Source: Halovenus halobia (GTDB lineage Archaea; Halobacteriota; Halobacteria; Halobacteriales; Haloarculaceae). From it: a stretch of 64,000 bases of DNA. The position numbers and the translations under genes were made by a program. Below are positions 49,964 through 58,887 of the stretch, in pieces; the first letter of the stretch is position 1, and each line of letters opens with the position of its first letter. The notes under the pieces are model-generated. The model was given only the letters and a program-made list of their open reading frames with translations. It was not told the origin of the DNA and searched no databases. The DNA is taken from contig NZ_JBLKOA010000001.1 of assembly GCF_051414135.1 (NCBI RefSeq), positions 1,054,001 to 1,118,000 of the forward strand, read 5' to 3'.

Positions 49964-51865
49964 TTACTTCGGTCCTTCGATTACGACGGCTCCGTCTTCG
50001 ATTGTGCCGATGTCACCGGTGTGATACCAGCCGTCGTTCAGTTTCTCTCGCCACGTGACCGGGTCGTTCCAGTATCCTTCGATCACATTTGGGCCTCGGA
50101 CGAGCACTTCACCGTCGTCGGCAACCGCCAGTTCGACCCCGGGCAACGGCCCGCCGACGGTCTCGACGTCGTACGTTCCGGCACGGTTGATCGTTGCAAA
50201 CCCTGTGAGTTCGGTCGCGCCGTAGATTTCACTCAGCGGCACCTCGAAGCCACGGAAGAAATCGAGGAGTTCGCGGTCGATTGCGGCCGTTCCGGTCAGT
50301 GCGTACTCGATGTTTCCCAGCCCGACAGCCTTACGCACGTCTGCGAACACTCCCTTCGAGAGCGCGTGTTTGAGCGATAGCGAGGTCGAAACGCCCTCTC
50401 CATCGGTCTTGGCGTGGCCGACAGATTCGGCGACGCCGCTGGCGATGGAACTCCGCAGCCCACCGCGAGACTCTCGCTGCTCGGCGATCTGCTCTCGAAG
50501 TTGCTCGTACACTGCCGGGACGCCGACTAGCACCGACGGCTCGACCGTCTGGAGGTCGTCCAAGAACTGCTCGCGTCGGGTGTAGGCAACCGTTCCGCCG
50601 GTGTTCCAGAGGTGGTAGGTCAGCACACGCTGGTAGGGGTGGGCAAGCGGGAGGAAACAGGTGCCGGTGTGACCGGGTTCCAGCGGCAGCCCCTCTGACA
50701 GCATCTCGACAGTCGCCCGCAGGTTGCGGTGGGTAATTGCACAGCCGTTGGGATGCTCGTTGGTATCGACCCGGTAGAGGATCGTCGCGAGGTCATCAGC
50801 GTCGGCGTCCAGTCCGGGGAGCGTCCCCGCGCGGCCGGTCGGTAGCGACGACATCCGGAGCACCTGGTCGACGCTCTCGCCCACGTCCGGCGGGAGTGGC
50901 TCGTCCGTCACGAGCAGGTCGATTCCAGCGTCGCGGCACACGTGTTGTGCTCGGTCCGTGTCGAACAGCTTTGACAGCGGCACCGACACCAGGCCTGCGA
51001 GGTGGACTGCCATCTCCACAGTGGACCAGTCACTGCTCGCGTCGGCGTGAATACCGACTCTGTCTCCGGGGTCGAGTCCGAGGTCGAGAAGCCCGCCGGC
51101 GACTGCGACCGCTTCCCTGTACAGCGCCGCGAACTGGCTGCGCTGCCGACCGTCTGGGGTTAGTTCGACCGTTGCCGTCCGGTCGCCGTACTCGTCGACT
51201 GTTCGTTCGAGCCAGACGGCCATCGGCTCTGTTGGGACGCTCAGTTCGTCTCCACGGAGAATCTCGCTCGCGAGTGTCACGCTCTCGGTGTTCTCTTCTG
51301 ATTGTTCCGAGCCGCGCTTGCGACCATCGGTATCGATTTGGAGCTCGTCGTCGGGGTGTGGGTCCTCGCTTTTGCGGTCAGCTTTCAGCGTCCCGGGTTC
51401 GTACTCGTAGGAGCCACCGAGTTGCTCGTCGTAGTAGTCCGCGTAGTTCTGGTCTTGATTGAGTCCCGCAATGTGTGAATCGAGCCAGTCTCTGGCGAAC
51501 AGCAACACCTCCATACTGATCGTCTCTCCGGCCTCGTGTTTCCGTCTGAGTTCGCTCACCTTCTCTGCGAACTGTTCGTGCATCTCTCGGTGATTATAAA
51601 AACAGTTCGCGCAGTCCATCGCGAACCCACAGTCCTGCATGAACTCTTCTTCGTCGCCGAAATGATACTCGGTGTACTTCTCGAGTTCACGTAGAATTTC
51701 GCCGACGGCTTCCTGAGACCGGCCTTCGTCCATCGCGGTAGAGAGTTCGTTCAACAACTCAAACAGCCGCTGGTGCTGGTCGTCGAAGCGGTCGATTCCG
51801 GTGCTGTACCGGTCATCGTTCCACTCGATGAACTCGTCGTTGTCCTTGTCGACGCCGGATTGCAT
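49964..51865 (-). CDS. Hemerythrin domain fused to truncated, degenerate adenylate-forming domain
   Basis: 633 residues. Residues 10-145 are a bacteriohemerythrin with ligand candidates His31, His68, Glu72, His92, His96, His131 and Asp138. The loop before His92 is expanded and holds DCGFAMDCANCF (Cys79, Cys85, Cys88). An acidic linker (150-205) leads to an acyl-CoA-synthetase-like domain (210-633). Its P-loop, normally YTSGTTGxPKG, reads YRVDTNEHPNG, so phosphate-binding residues are lost. YGATELTG and YHTGD are kept. The protein ends at GPK, right where the hinge and C-terminal catalytic-lysine domain should start. O2 sensing by a pseudoenzyme is inferred. An active enzyme is unlikely. Confidence 0.88.
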   Translation of the reverse strand: MQSGVDKDNDEFIEWNDDRYSTGIDRFDDQHQRLFELLNELSTAMDEGRSQEAVGEILRELEKYTEYHFGDEEEFMQDCGFAMDCANCFYNHREMHEQFAEKVSELRRKHEAGETISMEVLLFARDWLDSHIAGLNQDQNYADYYDEQLGGSYEYEPGTLKADRKSEDPHPDDELQIDTDGRKRGSEQSEENTESVTLASEILRGDELSVPTEPMAVWLERTVDEYGDRTATVELTPDGRQRSQFAALYREAVAVAGGLLDLGLDPGDRVGIHADASSDWSTVEMAVHLAGLVSVPLSKLFDTDRAQHVCRDAGIDLLVTDEPLPPDVGESVDQVLRMSSLPTGRAGTLPGLDADADDLATILYRVDTNEHPNGCAITHRNLRATVEMLSEGLPLEPGHTGTCFLPLAHPYQRVLTYHLWNTGGTVAYTRREQFLDDLQTVEPSVLVGVPAVYEQLREQIAEQRESRGGLRSSIASGVAESVGHAKTDGEGVSTSLSLKHALSKGVFADVRKAVGLGNIEYALTGTAAIDRELLDFFRGFEVPLSEIYGATELTGFATINRAGTYDVETVGGPLPGVELAVADDGEVLVRGPNVIEGYWNDPVTWREKLNDGWYHTGDIGTIEDGAVVIEGPK

Positions 51866-51887
51866 ACATGCTCGTTACCATGACCGC

Positions 51888-51896
51888 CTCTTAACC
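51888..51896 (-). promoter_or_regulatory. TATA element of the hemerythrin fusion
   Basis: Minus strand reads GGTTAAGAG about 23-31 bp before the ATG at 51865. Leaderless spacing. Confidence 0.45.
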
Positions 51897-52010
51897 TACT
51901 GCCGCGCTGCCAGTGCTTTGCAATCGTAGAAACCGATATATGTGGTAGTTTGCGAAACTAGAACTTGGAAACGAGAGATAGTCGTCGTTCTGTCCTGCGC
52001 TTACACTCAG

Positions 52011-53939
52011 TTAGCAGACGAGACACCGCTCTGTCTGTCCGTCAGTCTCGAACTCGAATCGTGCGCCTCCGGCAGCGCTGTCGGTGACGCGGACGCTCCA
52101 GTCGTGTGCTCGTGCGATGGTGTCGACGATTGCAAGCCCGAACCCGCTTCCGTCTGCGGTCGTGTGGCCGAACTCGAAGACGGCTGCTTTCTCGTCGTCG
52201 TCGATTCCCGGCCCGTCGTCCTCTATGTAAAAACCGTCCTCGAACTGGCCGACACTGATGGTTACTTCTGACTCCTGGTTCGTCGAGCCGTGCTCGACGG
52301 CGTTGCGGTAGAGATTCTCGAAGACGTGCCGGAGCTTGTCGGGGTCGGCACGCAGTTGCATATCCGAGTCAACGTCGAGCTGTGCGCCGGCAGTATCGAC
52401 GGTTTCCCAGCAGTCGGTCGCCAGTCTGGACAGCGAGACAGTCGTCGGCTCTTCGACGAGTTCTCCCTCGCGAGCGAGAGTCAGCGTGTCCTCGATAATC
52501 TCTTCCATCCGGTCGTGAGCGTCTGCGACGTTGTCGAGATATTCGAGGCTCTCGTCTTCGACTGCGAGAGTCAGGTAGCTCCGGGCAACATCGAGCGGGT
52601 TGCGGAGGTCGTGGCTCACCGCGCCCGCGAACCGTTCGAGTCGCTCGTTCTGTTGTTCGAGTTTTCGGTCGTACTGGTCGCGCTCGATTTCGTAGCCGAC
52701 CCAGTTCGCAAGCGTCTGGATTGTCGACCTGTGGGCGTCGAGTATGAGCCTGTCTGTCACGTCAGTGCCGCCGAAACAGAGCGTCCCGTACAGCTCGTTG
52801 TCGACGAGCACACGCGCACCTGCATAGCAGTCGAGGCCGAACTTCTCGTAGGCGGGGTCCTCAGCCCAGCCTTCGGCGGCTGCGTTCCCGATAACGACAG
52901 GTTCGTCGCTGTCGATCGTTTTCCGACAGTAGGTTCGACAGAGGGGGTCTTCGCGCCCAGCCTCGATAGGGTCGTGGTCGCCAGTCGCTGCGACAATTCG
53001 CTGCGTCTCGTCGCTAATACGGGTGAAATAGCCGACCTCGTAGCCGAGATTCTCTGTTGCCAGTTCGAGGACCGCCGCAATCTTTGTGTCGAGGTCAGCG
53101 TCGGAGTCGGCGGTGCTGTCGTACAACTCCGAAAGCGTCCGTTTGGACCGCGCAAGTTGTTCTTCGAGGCGTTTCTGTCTCGTAATGTCGCGCTGGATGC
53201 CGACAAATCGCTCTATCGAGCCATCTTCGCCCACAACCGGCGCGATTGTCTGGTGGGCGGTATACGTTCGCCCTGTCTGGGTTTCGTTGACAATCTGCTC
53301 TTCCCAGACCTCGCCGTCGAGGATTGTCTCCCACATCTGCTCGTAGTACTGTTGACCCTGTTCGCCGGACTTGAGAATCCGTGGCGTGCAGCCGATCGCT
53401 TCCGTGCTGTTATACCCGGAGAGTTGCTCAAACGCCGGGTTGACATACTCGATGACGCCGTTTTTGTCGGTGATGACGACGGCGTCAGCGGCGTGTTCGA
53501 CCGCTGCTGCAACGCCGTCGACGTTCATGCCCGCGTCGTCGTCAGCACACAGCGGTGCAACCTGTTCTTCGATGTCTGATGGTGCTGACTCAACTGGAAT
53601 ATACTCGTCTACACCCGCGCTAATCGCCTCGCTCGCAAGCTTTTCTGAGCCGTTGAAGGCAACGAGCGCCACGGACCCCTCCGACTGCGCTTGCAGCGAC
53701 GCGATACGCTCGGGGATATCTGCACTCTGTCGGTCACTGAGCACCACGCAGTCGACATCCTCGTACTCGCCGACGGCCTGTTCGTCCGGTGCGCTGTGAA
53801 CCACACAACAGTCGAGTTCTGACGCCAGTTCCTCGTCGTTGACGACGACAACGCTGGGCTTGACTGGTGACTGCGATTTATAGACTGCACCAGCGTCACC
53901 TCTACCGTTGCCGTCGGTCTTCTCTCTCCCGTCAGTCAT
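52011..53939 (-). CDS. Pseudo-receiver/PAS/GAF histidine kinase
   Basis: 642 residues, soluble. Residues 28-130 look like a receiver fold whose phospho-acceptor Asp is replaced (VDCVVLSDRQ). PAS spans about 140-255, GAF about 275-420 (PLCRTYCRKTI and LYGTLCFGG), HisKA carries His443 in AVSHDLRNPL, and HATPase has NLYRNAVEH, DDGPGID and GSGFGLAIV. The C-terminus ends CLVC. The PAS domain may hold a cofactor. MTDGREKTDG at 53939 avoids overlap with the upstream usp gene. It lies 145 bp from the hemerythrin fusion and probably acts with it or with the transducer. Confidence 0.93.
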   Translation of the reverse strand: MTDGREKTDGNGRGDAGAVYKSQSPVKPSVVVVNDEELASELDCCVVHSAPDEQAVGEYEDVDCVVLSDRQSADIPERIASLQAQSEGSVALVAFNGSEKLASEAISAGVDEYIPVESAPSDIEEQVAPLCADDDAGMNVDGVAAAVEHAADAVVITDKNGVIEYVNPAFEQLSGYNSTEAIGCTPRILKSGEQGQQYYEQMWETILDGEVWEEQIVNETQTGRTYTAHQTIAPVVGEDGSIERFVGIQRDITRQKRLEEQLARSKRTLSELYDSTADSDADLDTKIAAVLELATENLGYEVGYFTRISDETQRIVAATGDHDPIEAGREDPLCRTYCRKTIDSDEPVVIGNAAAEGWAEDPAYEKFGLDCYAGARVLVDNELYGTLCFGGTDVTDRLILDAHRSTIQTLANWVGYEIERDQYDRKLEQQNERLERFAGAVSHDLRNPLDVARSYLTLAVEDESLEYLDNVADAHDRMEEIIEDTLTLAREGELVEEPTTVSLSRLATDCWETVDTAGAQLDVDSDMQLRADPDKLRHVFENLYRNAVEHGSTNQESEVTISVGQFEDGFYIEDDGPGIDDDEKAAVFEFGHTTADGSGFGLAIVDTIARAHDWSVRVTDSAAGGARFEFETDGQTERCLVC

Positions 53940-54000
53940 TGGTTGTCGTTCTGCGGTTGGGCTGCTGAGTTCGGGACACCATAGTGAATTGTCGTATACG

Positions 54001-54855
54001 TTACTCTTCGCTTTGCCCTCGGACAACAGTGACCGAGGTGGGCGCGCGCCGAACAACCGTCTCTGCAACGCTGCCCATGATGAGCCGCGAGAGTCCATCA
54101 CGGCCGTGACTGCCCATCACGATGTGGTCTGCGTGGTCGTCTGCGTACTCGACGATAGCATCCGCGGGGTTGCCGCTGACGGTGTCGGTTGTGATTTTCC
54201 GGTCGACCGCCGACGCAGCATGACCGAGCACCGTTTCGGTGTGCTCTTCGAGTTGGTCTGCCCAGTCTTCGATATCGCCGAGCGCAGCCTCACCGGCACC
54301 GGTCACCTCCGACGGTGGGTACACCGCGTAGAGGGCGGTCATATCTGCGTCGGGGTACTGTTCGGCCGCGAAGGACAGCGCGGCTCTGGCGGGGTCGGAG
54401 TCGTCGAAGGGGACGACCACCCGTTCGGGTGACGTCGCTGTGGGCTGGTTGCGAACGACCGTTACCGGTACCGGCGAGCGTCGGGCAACCGTCTCTGCGA
54501 CACTGCCGAGCAGGAGCCGTTTCGCGCCGTCGCGACCGTGACTCCCGATGACGATATGCTCGGCATCCTCATCTTCGGCGATACTGAGCAGTTCGTGGAC
54601 CGGGCGGCCGTACCTGACTACCGTCGTCGCTGACTGGCCGTCAGGGAGGTCTTCAGCCACTTCCTGTAACATCTTCTCGGCGCTGTCGAACTCCTGACGG
54701 TAGAGGGTGGCACTGAACCCGCCGGCCTCGCCGTAGTTGGCTGTGGGTTCGACGACGTGTGCGAGACACAACTGTTCGTCGGGAAAGGCTGCGGTTGCCA
54801 TTTCCAGTGCGTATTCCGACTGTTCGGAGCCATCGTATGCGACGAGGATAGTCAT
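54001..54855 (-). CDS. Tandem universal stress protein
   Basis: 284 residues: two UspA domains. The N-terminal one has VAYDGSE and IGSHGRDGAKRLLLGSVAETVARR, the C-terminal one VVVPFDDSD and MGSHGRDGLSRLIMGSVAETVVRR, both ATP-binding type. They may form an internal dimer. Upstream of the histidine kinase on the same strand, with 61 bp between. Confidence 0.93.
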   Translation of the reverse strand: MTILVAYDGSEQSEYALEMATAAFPDEQLCLAHVVEPTANYGEAGGFSATLYRQEFDSAEKMLQEVAEDLPDGQSATTVVRYGRPVHELLSIAEDEDAEHIVIGSHGRDGAKRLLLGSVAETVARRSPVPVTVVRNQPTATSPERVVVPFDDSDPARAALSFAAEQYPDADMTALYAVYPPSEVTGAGEAALGDIEDWADQLEEHTETVLGHAASAVDRKITTDTVSGNPADAIVEYADDHADHIVMGSHGRDGLSRLIMGSVAETVVRRAPTSVTVVRGQSEE

Positions 54856-54919
54856 ATATGACGCTACACTGCCCCCCTACAAAGAATGTCTGGGCTATTA
54901 TCGCTCTCTGAGGACTCCC

Positions 54920-55534
54920 TCATGCGATAATGCTCGTCCGCTGTGTCTCGGGGTCGAGATAGACGAGCAGGTGCTCGTCGTCGGCTTCGGCCTGGACCAC
55001 CCAGACTGTCAGCTGTCGTTGTACTTCGGTAATGGTTGCGTCGTATCCAGCGTCGGCCAGCGCGTCAGCCGCGAGTGCTCGCGCCTGGTCGCTGTCCTCG
55101 ACAGTCACGTCTGTCTCGGGAAGCCGCACCGTCAGCACTGGCTGGGTTGCGTGTCGCACTAACCGCTCGGCCACACTCCCGAGCACCCGCCGGCGCACCC
55201 CCGAGCGGCCGTGTGTGCCCGACACGATGATATCTGCGTCAATTTCGCCAGCGTACTCGAGGATTCGGTCGGCGGGGTCGCCCTCCAGCACCGCTGTTTC
55301 GACCGGAACAGTATGTGCCTCTGCCATCTTCTGCACACTGTCGACAGCCTGCTGGCCGCGGTCCGACAGCGTCTCTGTCTCTGCCCTGCCGGAGAACAGT
55401 CCGGTGATGTCTGTGTCGACGACGTTGACGGCGTGAACCGTTGCTCCGTACTGTTCGGCGAGGTCGATTGCCTGCAGCGTCACGTGTGCAGACCCGGTAC
55501 TCCCGTCCGTCGGATGCAGAATATGTTCGTACAC
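54920..55534 (-). CDS. Universal stress protein with C-terminal extension
   Basis: 204 residues, from a GTG. The Usp core (HILHPTDGST ... VSGTHGRSGVRRRVLGSVAERLVR) is followed by about 60 extra residues (from DQARALAADALADAGYDATIT to the end) that do not belong to the Usp fold and look like a small alpha/beta domain. The gene lies divergent to the next usp. Confidence 0.88.
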   Translation of the reverse strand: MYEHILHPTDGSTGSAHVTLQAIDLAEQYGATVHAVNVVDTDITGLFSGRAETETLSDRGQQAVDSVQKMAEAHTVPVETAVLEGDPADRILEYAGEIDADIIVSGTHGRSGVRRRVLGSVAERLVRHATQPVLTVRLPETDVTVEDSDQARALAADALADAGYDATITEVQRQLTVWVVQAEADDEHLLVYLDPETQRTSIIA

Positions 55535-55646
55535 AGTGTCACTTCGTAGGCCGATATAAAAAGTGACGAGGACGGTTCCAACATCTTGGGAGTCGTGTCG
55601 GGCCGAAACCGAAAGGCGTGTGTACGTACCGGAGATAGCCGTAGGC
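55535..55646. promoter_or_regulatory. 112-bp divergent usp promoter region
   Basis: Two usp genes start on opposite strands 112 bp apart. The left half contains GATATAAAAAGTG, a TATA-like element for the leftward gene about 20-30 bp from its GTG. No operator palindrome is visible. Confidence 0.45.
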
Positions 55647-56075
55647 ATGTACGACGACATTCTCGTACCGACTGACGGGAGCGACTCTATCGAGGCGGTC
55701 CTCGAACATACAGTCGATATTGCCACCCGACGTGACGCGACAGTGCACGTCCTGTACGTCATCGACGACCAGGCGTTTCTCACGCTCGACGACGAGATGA
55801 AAGACGAAGTGCTGGCCGAGATGCAGGCCGAGGGTGAACGCGCACTCGACGCCGTCGCTTCCGAAACCGACGCCGCCGGACTGGAGACAACCACGGCACT
55901 GCGACGCGGTCGGCCAGCCGAAGAAATTGTTGAGTACGCTGCGACGACTGACGTCGACGTTATTACGATGGGCACACAGGGTGACGATTACACCGAAAAT
56001 ATTCTCGGAAGCACCTCACAGAAGGTCGTTACGCAGTCGTCGGTGCCGGTGCTAACAGTCAACGTCTCGGAGTAG
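55647..56075 (+). CDS. Universal stress protein
   Basis: 142 residues. ILVPTDGSDSIEAVLEHTV at the N-terminus and MGTQGDDYTENILGSTSQKVV at the C-terminus; the Gly-x2-Gly pattern is modified (GTQGDD), so ATP binding may be weak. Codon start MYDDIL. Confidence 0.9.
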   Translation: MYDDILVPTDGSDSIEAVLEHTVDIATRRDATVHVLYVIDDQAFLTLDDEMKDEVLAEMQAEGERALDAVASETDAAGLETTTALRRGRPAEEIVEYAATTDVDVITMGTQGDDYTENILGSTSQKVVTQSSVPVLTVNVSE

Positions 56076-56193
56076 TCTGGTTCGGATCTGTTGGACTTGT
56101 CTGGAGTGTCGCCGTGTTCGAGCCAATGGTAATACAACAGACAAACATCGAATCAGCCGACAGCGGCGGCACCTGAAGGCTCTTCTCTATCCG

Positions 56194-57807
56194 TCACCGG
56201 CTGATAGAGCGGGTGAGCGTGAAGACAAACAGCGCGATGACGAACCCACCGAGGAATCCTTCTATCGCAACAATAAAGCCGAGGACGGGACTGGTGACAT
56301 CGGGCAGACCGAGTACGAGCGAGACGAACCCCTCGACGCTGAACGTCAGGTAGCCGAGGAGACCCGGGTAGACAACCGGCGCGTTTGCGAGCGCGTATAC
56401 GCTGGCAAAAACCGCGATAAGAATCAGCGAGAACACGACTGGCCGGAACGGTCGCTCCCCGTAGCCACACGAGAACTGGAGCGCCGCGTTCGACAGCCAC
56501 CTTGATGCCCCTCGCAGTCGCTCTCGACCGCCAGAGCCGGTCAGTGCCAGTTGACGGTGGTTCCTGCGGCGGTAACGCATCTCGTAGATAAAAAACTCCG
56601 CTGACGCTCGCGTCTCGCCGATCTCGTTCGCGCCGTTTTTCGCACGGAGATAGAGGTTCTCTAGCGTCGTCGGCGAGTAGTCCGTATCCGCGTCGTGCAG
56701 CCGCCAGTCACGGGCGGCAAGTTCCTGTTTGTACGTTCCGAAATCGAATCCACTGAACGTCGTCTCTTCGAAACGGAACACGTCGAAGGAAGCGTCGTCA
56801 GTTATGTCCAGTTCTCCAACTGTTGCGTTCGTCAGGTCGTAGGTCACGCGACCGTCACTACTCGCAATATCTCCAGTGACGACAGCGGTCCCCGAGCAGT
56901 TCACGACGATAGGGTCGGTCGTCGAAAGGTCACCGCAGTTTAGATCTCGTCCGAGATTGCCGTCGGTGAACACTACGTCGCCAGCTAACGTCGCGCCGGC
57001 CAGGCGAAGGTCTCGCTCGCAGGTGACGCCATCCATCGATAACGCAACGCCCTCGCGGCGCTCGCGTTCAGACCGCGGGCTGCCCGTCGCCGAGTCGAGT
57101 TTGACTGCCGGAGCGTCGATTTCTGCCTCGAAAAACTGTGCGTTTCCACCGGCGAATATACTGCTATCGAAGATGGCGCCCCTGTGGAACGAGGCCCGGT
57201 AGAAGTTACCCACGTCCTCGAACCGTGTGTTGAGGAAATCCGCGGCGGCATGGAACATGACATTGACGGCGTAAATCCCACGCCGAAAGACTGCGAGGCG
57301 CATATACGCGGGGTCGTGGAACTCAGCGTCACGCAGGTCCAGCCACGACTCGAAGTTCACGAGTCTGAACGAAACCCGGCCGTGGAACTCTGCACCGCCG
57401 AAATCCACACGGCGCGAGAACGTTGCGTCCTCGAAGTCGACGAGACCGTCCAGTCGCGCACCATCGAGGCGTAGCGGTCGCTTGACCGTCACATACCGTG
57501 CCGACAGGTCTCCTCCAATTACAGTCTCCCTGAGGTCGATTGGATGATTCGACGGCCCGTCCAAGATTGCGTAGTCGACCGACAGTGAACCGAGATTGGC
57601 GCCAATCAATCGGACAGGCCCATTCTCGGTTGCGACGGCGCCCAGGAACGATTCCCGAACGGTCTCGTGGCTTACAGTGTCCGAGTCGGCGTGAAACACA
57701 CAGTAACCACCGGCCGTTGCCGACCGCGAGCACTCCCATTGTTCTCCGGGTATATCCCCAAATCGCTCGCTCGACACGTCGTGCGTATACCCGCACTCGT
57801 CCGCCAT
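56194..57807 (-). CDS. Pentapeptide-repeat-like protein with C-terminal channel-type membrane domain
   Basis: 537 residues. N-terminal zinc-like motif Cys5, His9, Cys26, Cys36, His39 (CGYTHD, WECSR, YCVFH). Residues 55-380 form repeats of A/L-x-x-x-x type (LDGARLDGLVDFEDATFSRRVDFGGAEF), a right-handed beta-helix. Residues 455-537 hold two membrane helices separated by GYLTFSVEGFVSLVLGLPDV, which resembles a two-helix K+ channel pore but lacks TxGYG. The two halves suggest a gated pore or membrane sensor. It is alone in its orientation block. Confidence 0.82.
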   Translation of the reverse strand: MADECGYTHDVSSERFGDIPGEQWECSRSATAGGYCVFHADSDTVSHETVRESFLGAVATENGPVRLIGANLGSLSVDYAILDGPSNHPIDLRETVIGGDLSARYVTVKRPLRLDGARLDGLVDFEDATFSRRVDFGGAEFHGRVSFRLVNFESWLDLRDAEFHDPAYMRLAVFRRGIYAVNVMFHAAADFLNTRFEDVGNFYRASFHRGAIFDSSIFAGGNAQFFEAEIDAPAVKLDSATGSPRSERERREGVALSMDGVTCERDLRLAGATLAGDVVFTDGNLGRDLNCGDLSTTDPIVVNCSGTAVVTGDIASSDGRVTYDLTNATVGELDITDDASFDVFRFEETTFSGFDFGTYKQELAARDWRLHDADTDYSPTTLENLYLRAKNGANEIGETRASAEFFIYEMRYRRRNHRQLALTGSGGRERLRGASRWLSNAALQFSCGYGERPFRPVVFSLILIAVFASVYALANAPVVYPGLLGYLTFSVEGFVSLVLGLPDVTSPVLGFIVAIEGFLGGFVIALFVFTLTRSISR

Positions 57808-57826
57808 ATCTGTTCATTCAGTCACG

Positions 57827-57838
57827 GGGAATAAAAAT
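57827..57838 (-). promoter_or_regulatory. TATA element of the pentapeptide-channel gene
   Basis: Minus strand CATTTTTATTCC, about 20-31 bp before ATG 57807. Confidence 0.45.
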
Positions 57839-57969
57839 GTACGCTCAGCGGTCGAAGTCGGGCCGCAGGAACGTCTCAACTCGGGTATCTGTGTTTAGAA
57901 CCGACCCGGGACGATTCGGATGCACGGCCCCATCAACCACCCCAACGACGCCGAGTCACCGGGGCGGGA

Positions 57970-58006
57970 GTGAGCGCAGCACAAAACGATTCGGCCGGGC
58001 GCTCAC
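57970..58006 (-). terminator. Inverted repeat over the MobB-MoaE stop
   Basis: GTGAGCGC (57970-57977) and GCGCTCAC (57999-58006) are perfect 8-bp arms with a 21-nt loop that contains TTTTG on the transcribed strand. It overlaps the stop codon (58003-58005). Terminator or 3' stability element. Confidence 0.45.
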
Positions 58007-58836
58007 TCTTCGTGTGCCCAGAACTCCTCGCCGACGGTCACTTCCTTCTTGAACAGCGGGACGATTTCCTTCAGTCGGTTGATGCCATCTTCGACAGTCC
58101 GGAAGGCCTCTGTCCGGTGGCCTGCCAGTACGACGACGAAGACAATATCTTCTCCAGCCTCGACGACGCCGGTTTTGTGGTGGAGCCGAACCTCGTAGAC
58201 ACCATCTCGGGCTTCGAGTTCATCGCGAATCTCGGCCATCTTCTGTGCGGCCACTTCGTCGTATTTCTCGAACTCCAGAAACTCGGTCCGTTCGTCTTCG
58301 GGGTCCTCTTTTGCCCGCACGCGACCGGTGAACGTCGCAATCGCGCCGCTGTACACTTCGTCGGGTGAGCGCTTGAGTTCAGCCACGAGCGACGAGAGCG
58401 TTTCGTGGGGGTCGCGGTCGTGCAGTGCCTCGATAACGTCCTCAAGATCAACGCTGTCGGCGTCCGGTGCGCGAGCGAGTACCTCGCCGCGTTCGACGTC
58501 GCGGTCACCCAGTACGACGGTCGGCAGCGCAAGGTCAGCGTCGCCTTCGACCAGCCCGTAGTCACAGCGCTCGCCGAGTCGGTCAAGCGCGTCGTGCAGG
58601 TCCAGTTCCGACGTGTCGCCCGTCGCGAACCACTCCGATTCGCTGATGCCGTAGGTCTGGACTGCGCCCGCCTCACGGTGACGCTGTGTGTCCTTTCCAT
58701 CAGTGTCGAAGCCTGACCCGCCATCGATGTGTTTGACCGTCCCGACCCGCCCCCGCTCGGACAGCCGTTCGGTCAGTCGCTCGGTCAGTGTTGTCTTCCC
58801 CGTTGTAGAATGGCCGACAATCGAGAGAACGTGCAT
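58003..58836 (-). CDS. moaE: MobB-MoaE fusion (molybdopterin synthase catalytic subunit)
   Basis: 277 residues. Residues 1-135 are MobB-like with P-loop GHSTTGKTTL (8-17), a GTPase-type domain that aids guanylation of the cofactor. Residues 140-277 are MoaE: TFTGRVRAKED, LHHKTGVVEAGEDIVFVVV, and PLFKKEVTVGEEFWA with the two catalytic Lys candidates. MoaE inserts sulfur into cyclic pyranopterin with MoaD. The fusion is known in haloarchaea (recall). ATG 58836 puts the P-loop at residue 8. moaC is next on the same strand. Confidence 0.93.
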   Translation of the reverse strand: MHVLSIVGHSTTGKTTLTERLTERLSERGRVGTVKHIDGGSGFDTDGKDTQRHREAGAVQTYGISESEWFATGDTSELDLHDALDRLGERCDYGLVEGDADLALPTVVLGDRDVERGEVLARAPDADSVDLEDVIEALHDRDPHETLSSLVAELKRSPDEVYSGAIATFTGRVRAKEDPEDERTEFLEFEKYDEVAAQKMAEIRDELEARDGVYEVRLHHKTGVVEAGEDIVFVVVLAGHRTEAFRTVEDGINRLKEIVPLFKKEVTVGEEFWAHEE

Positions 58837-58887
58837 ACCAATCATTCGCGCCGGGTTGGCTTCATTGTTCGGCCGGTCGTGCGCTGC

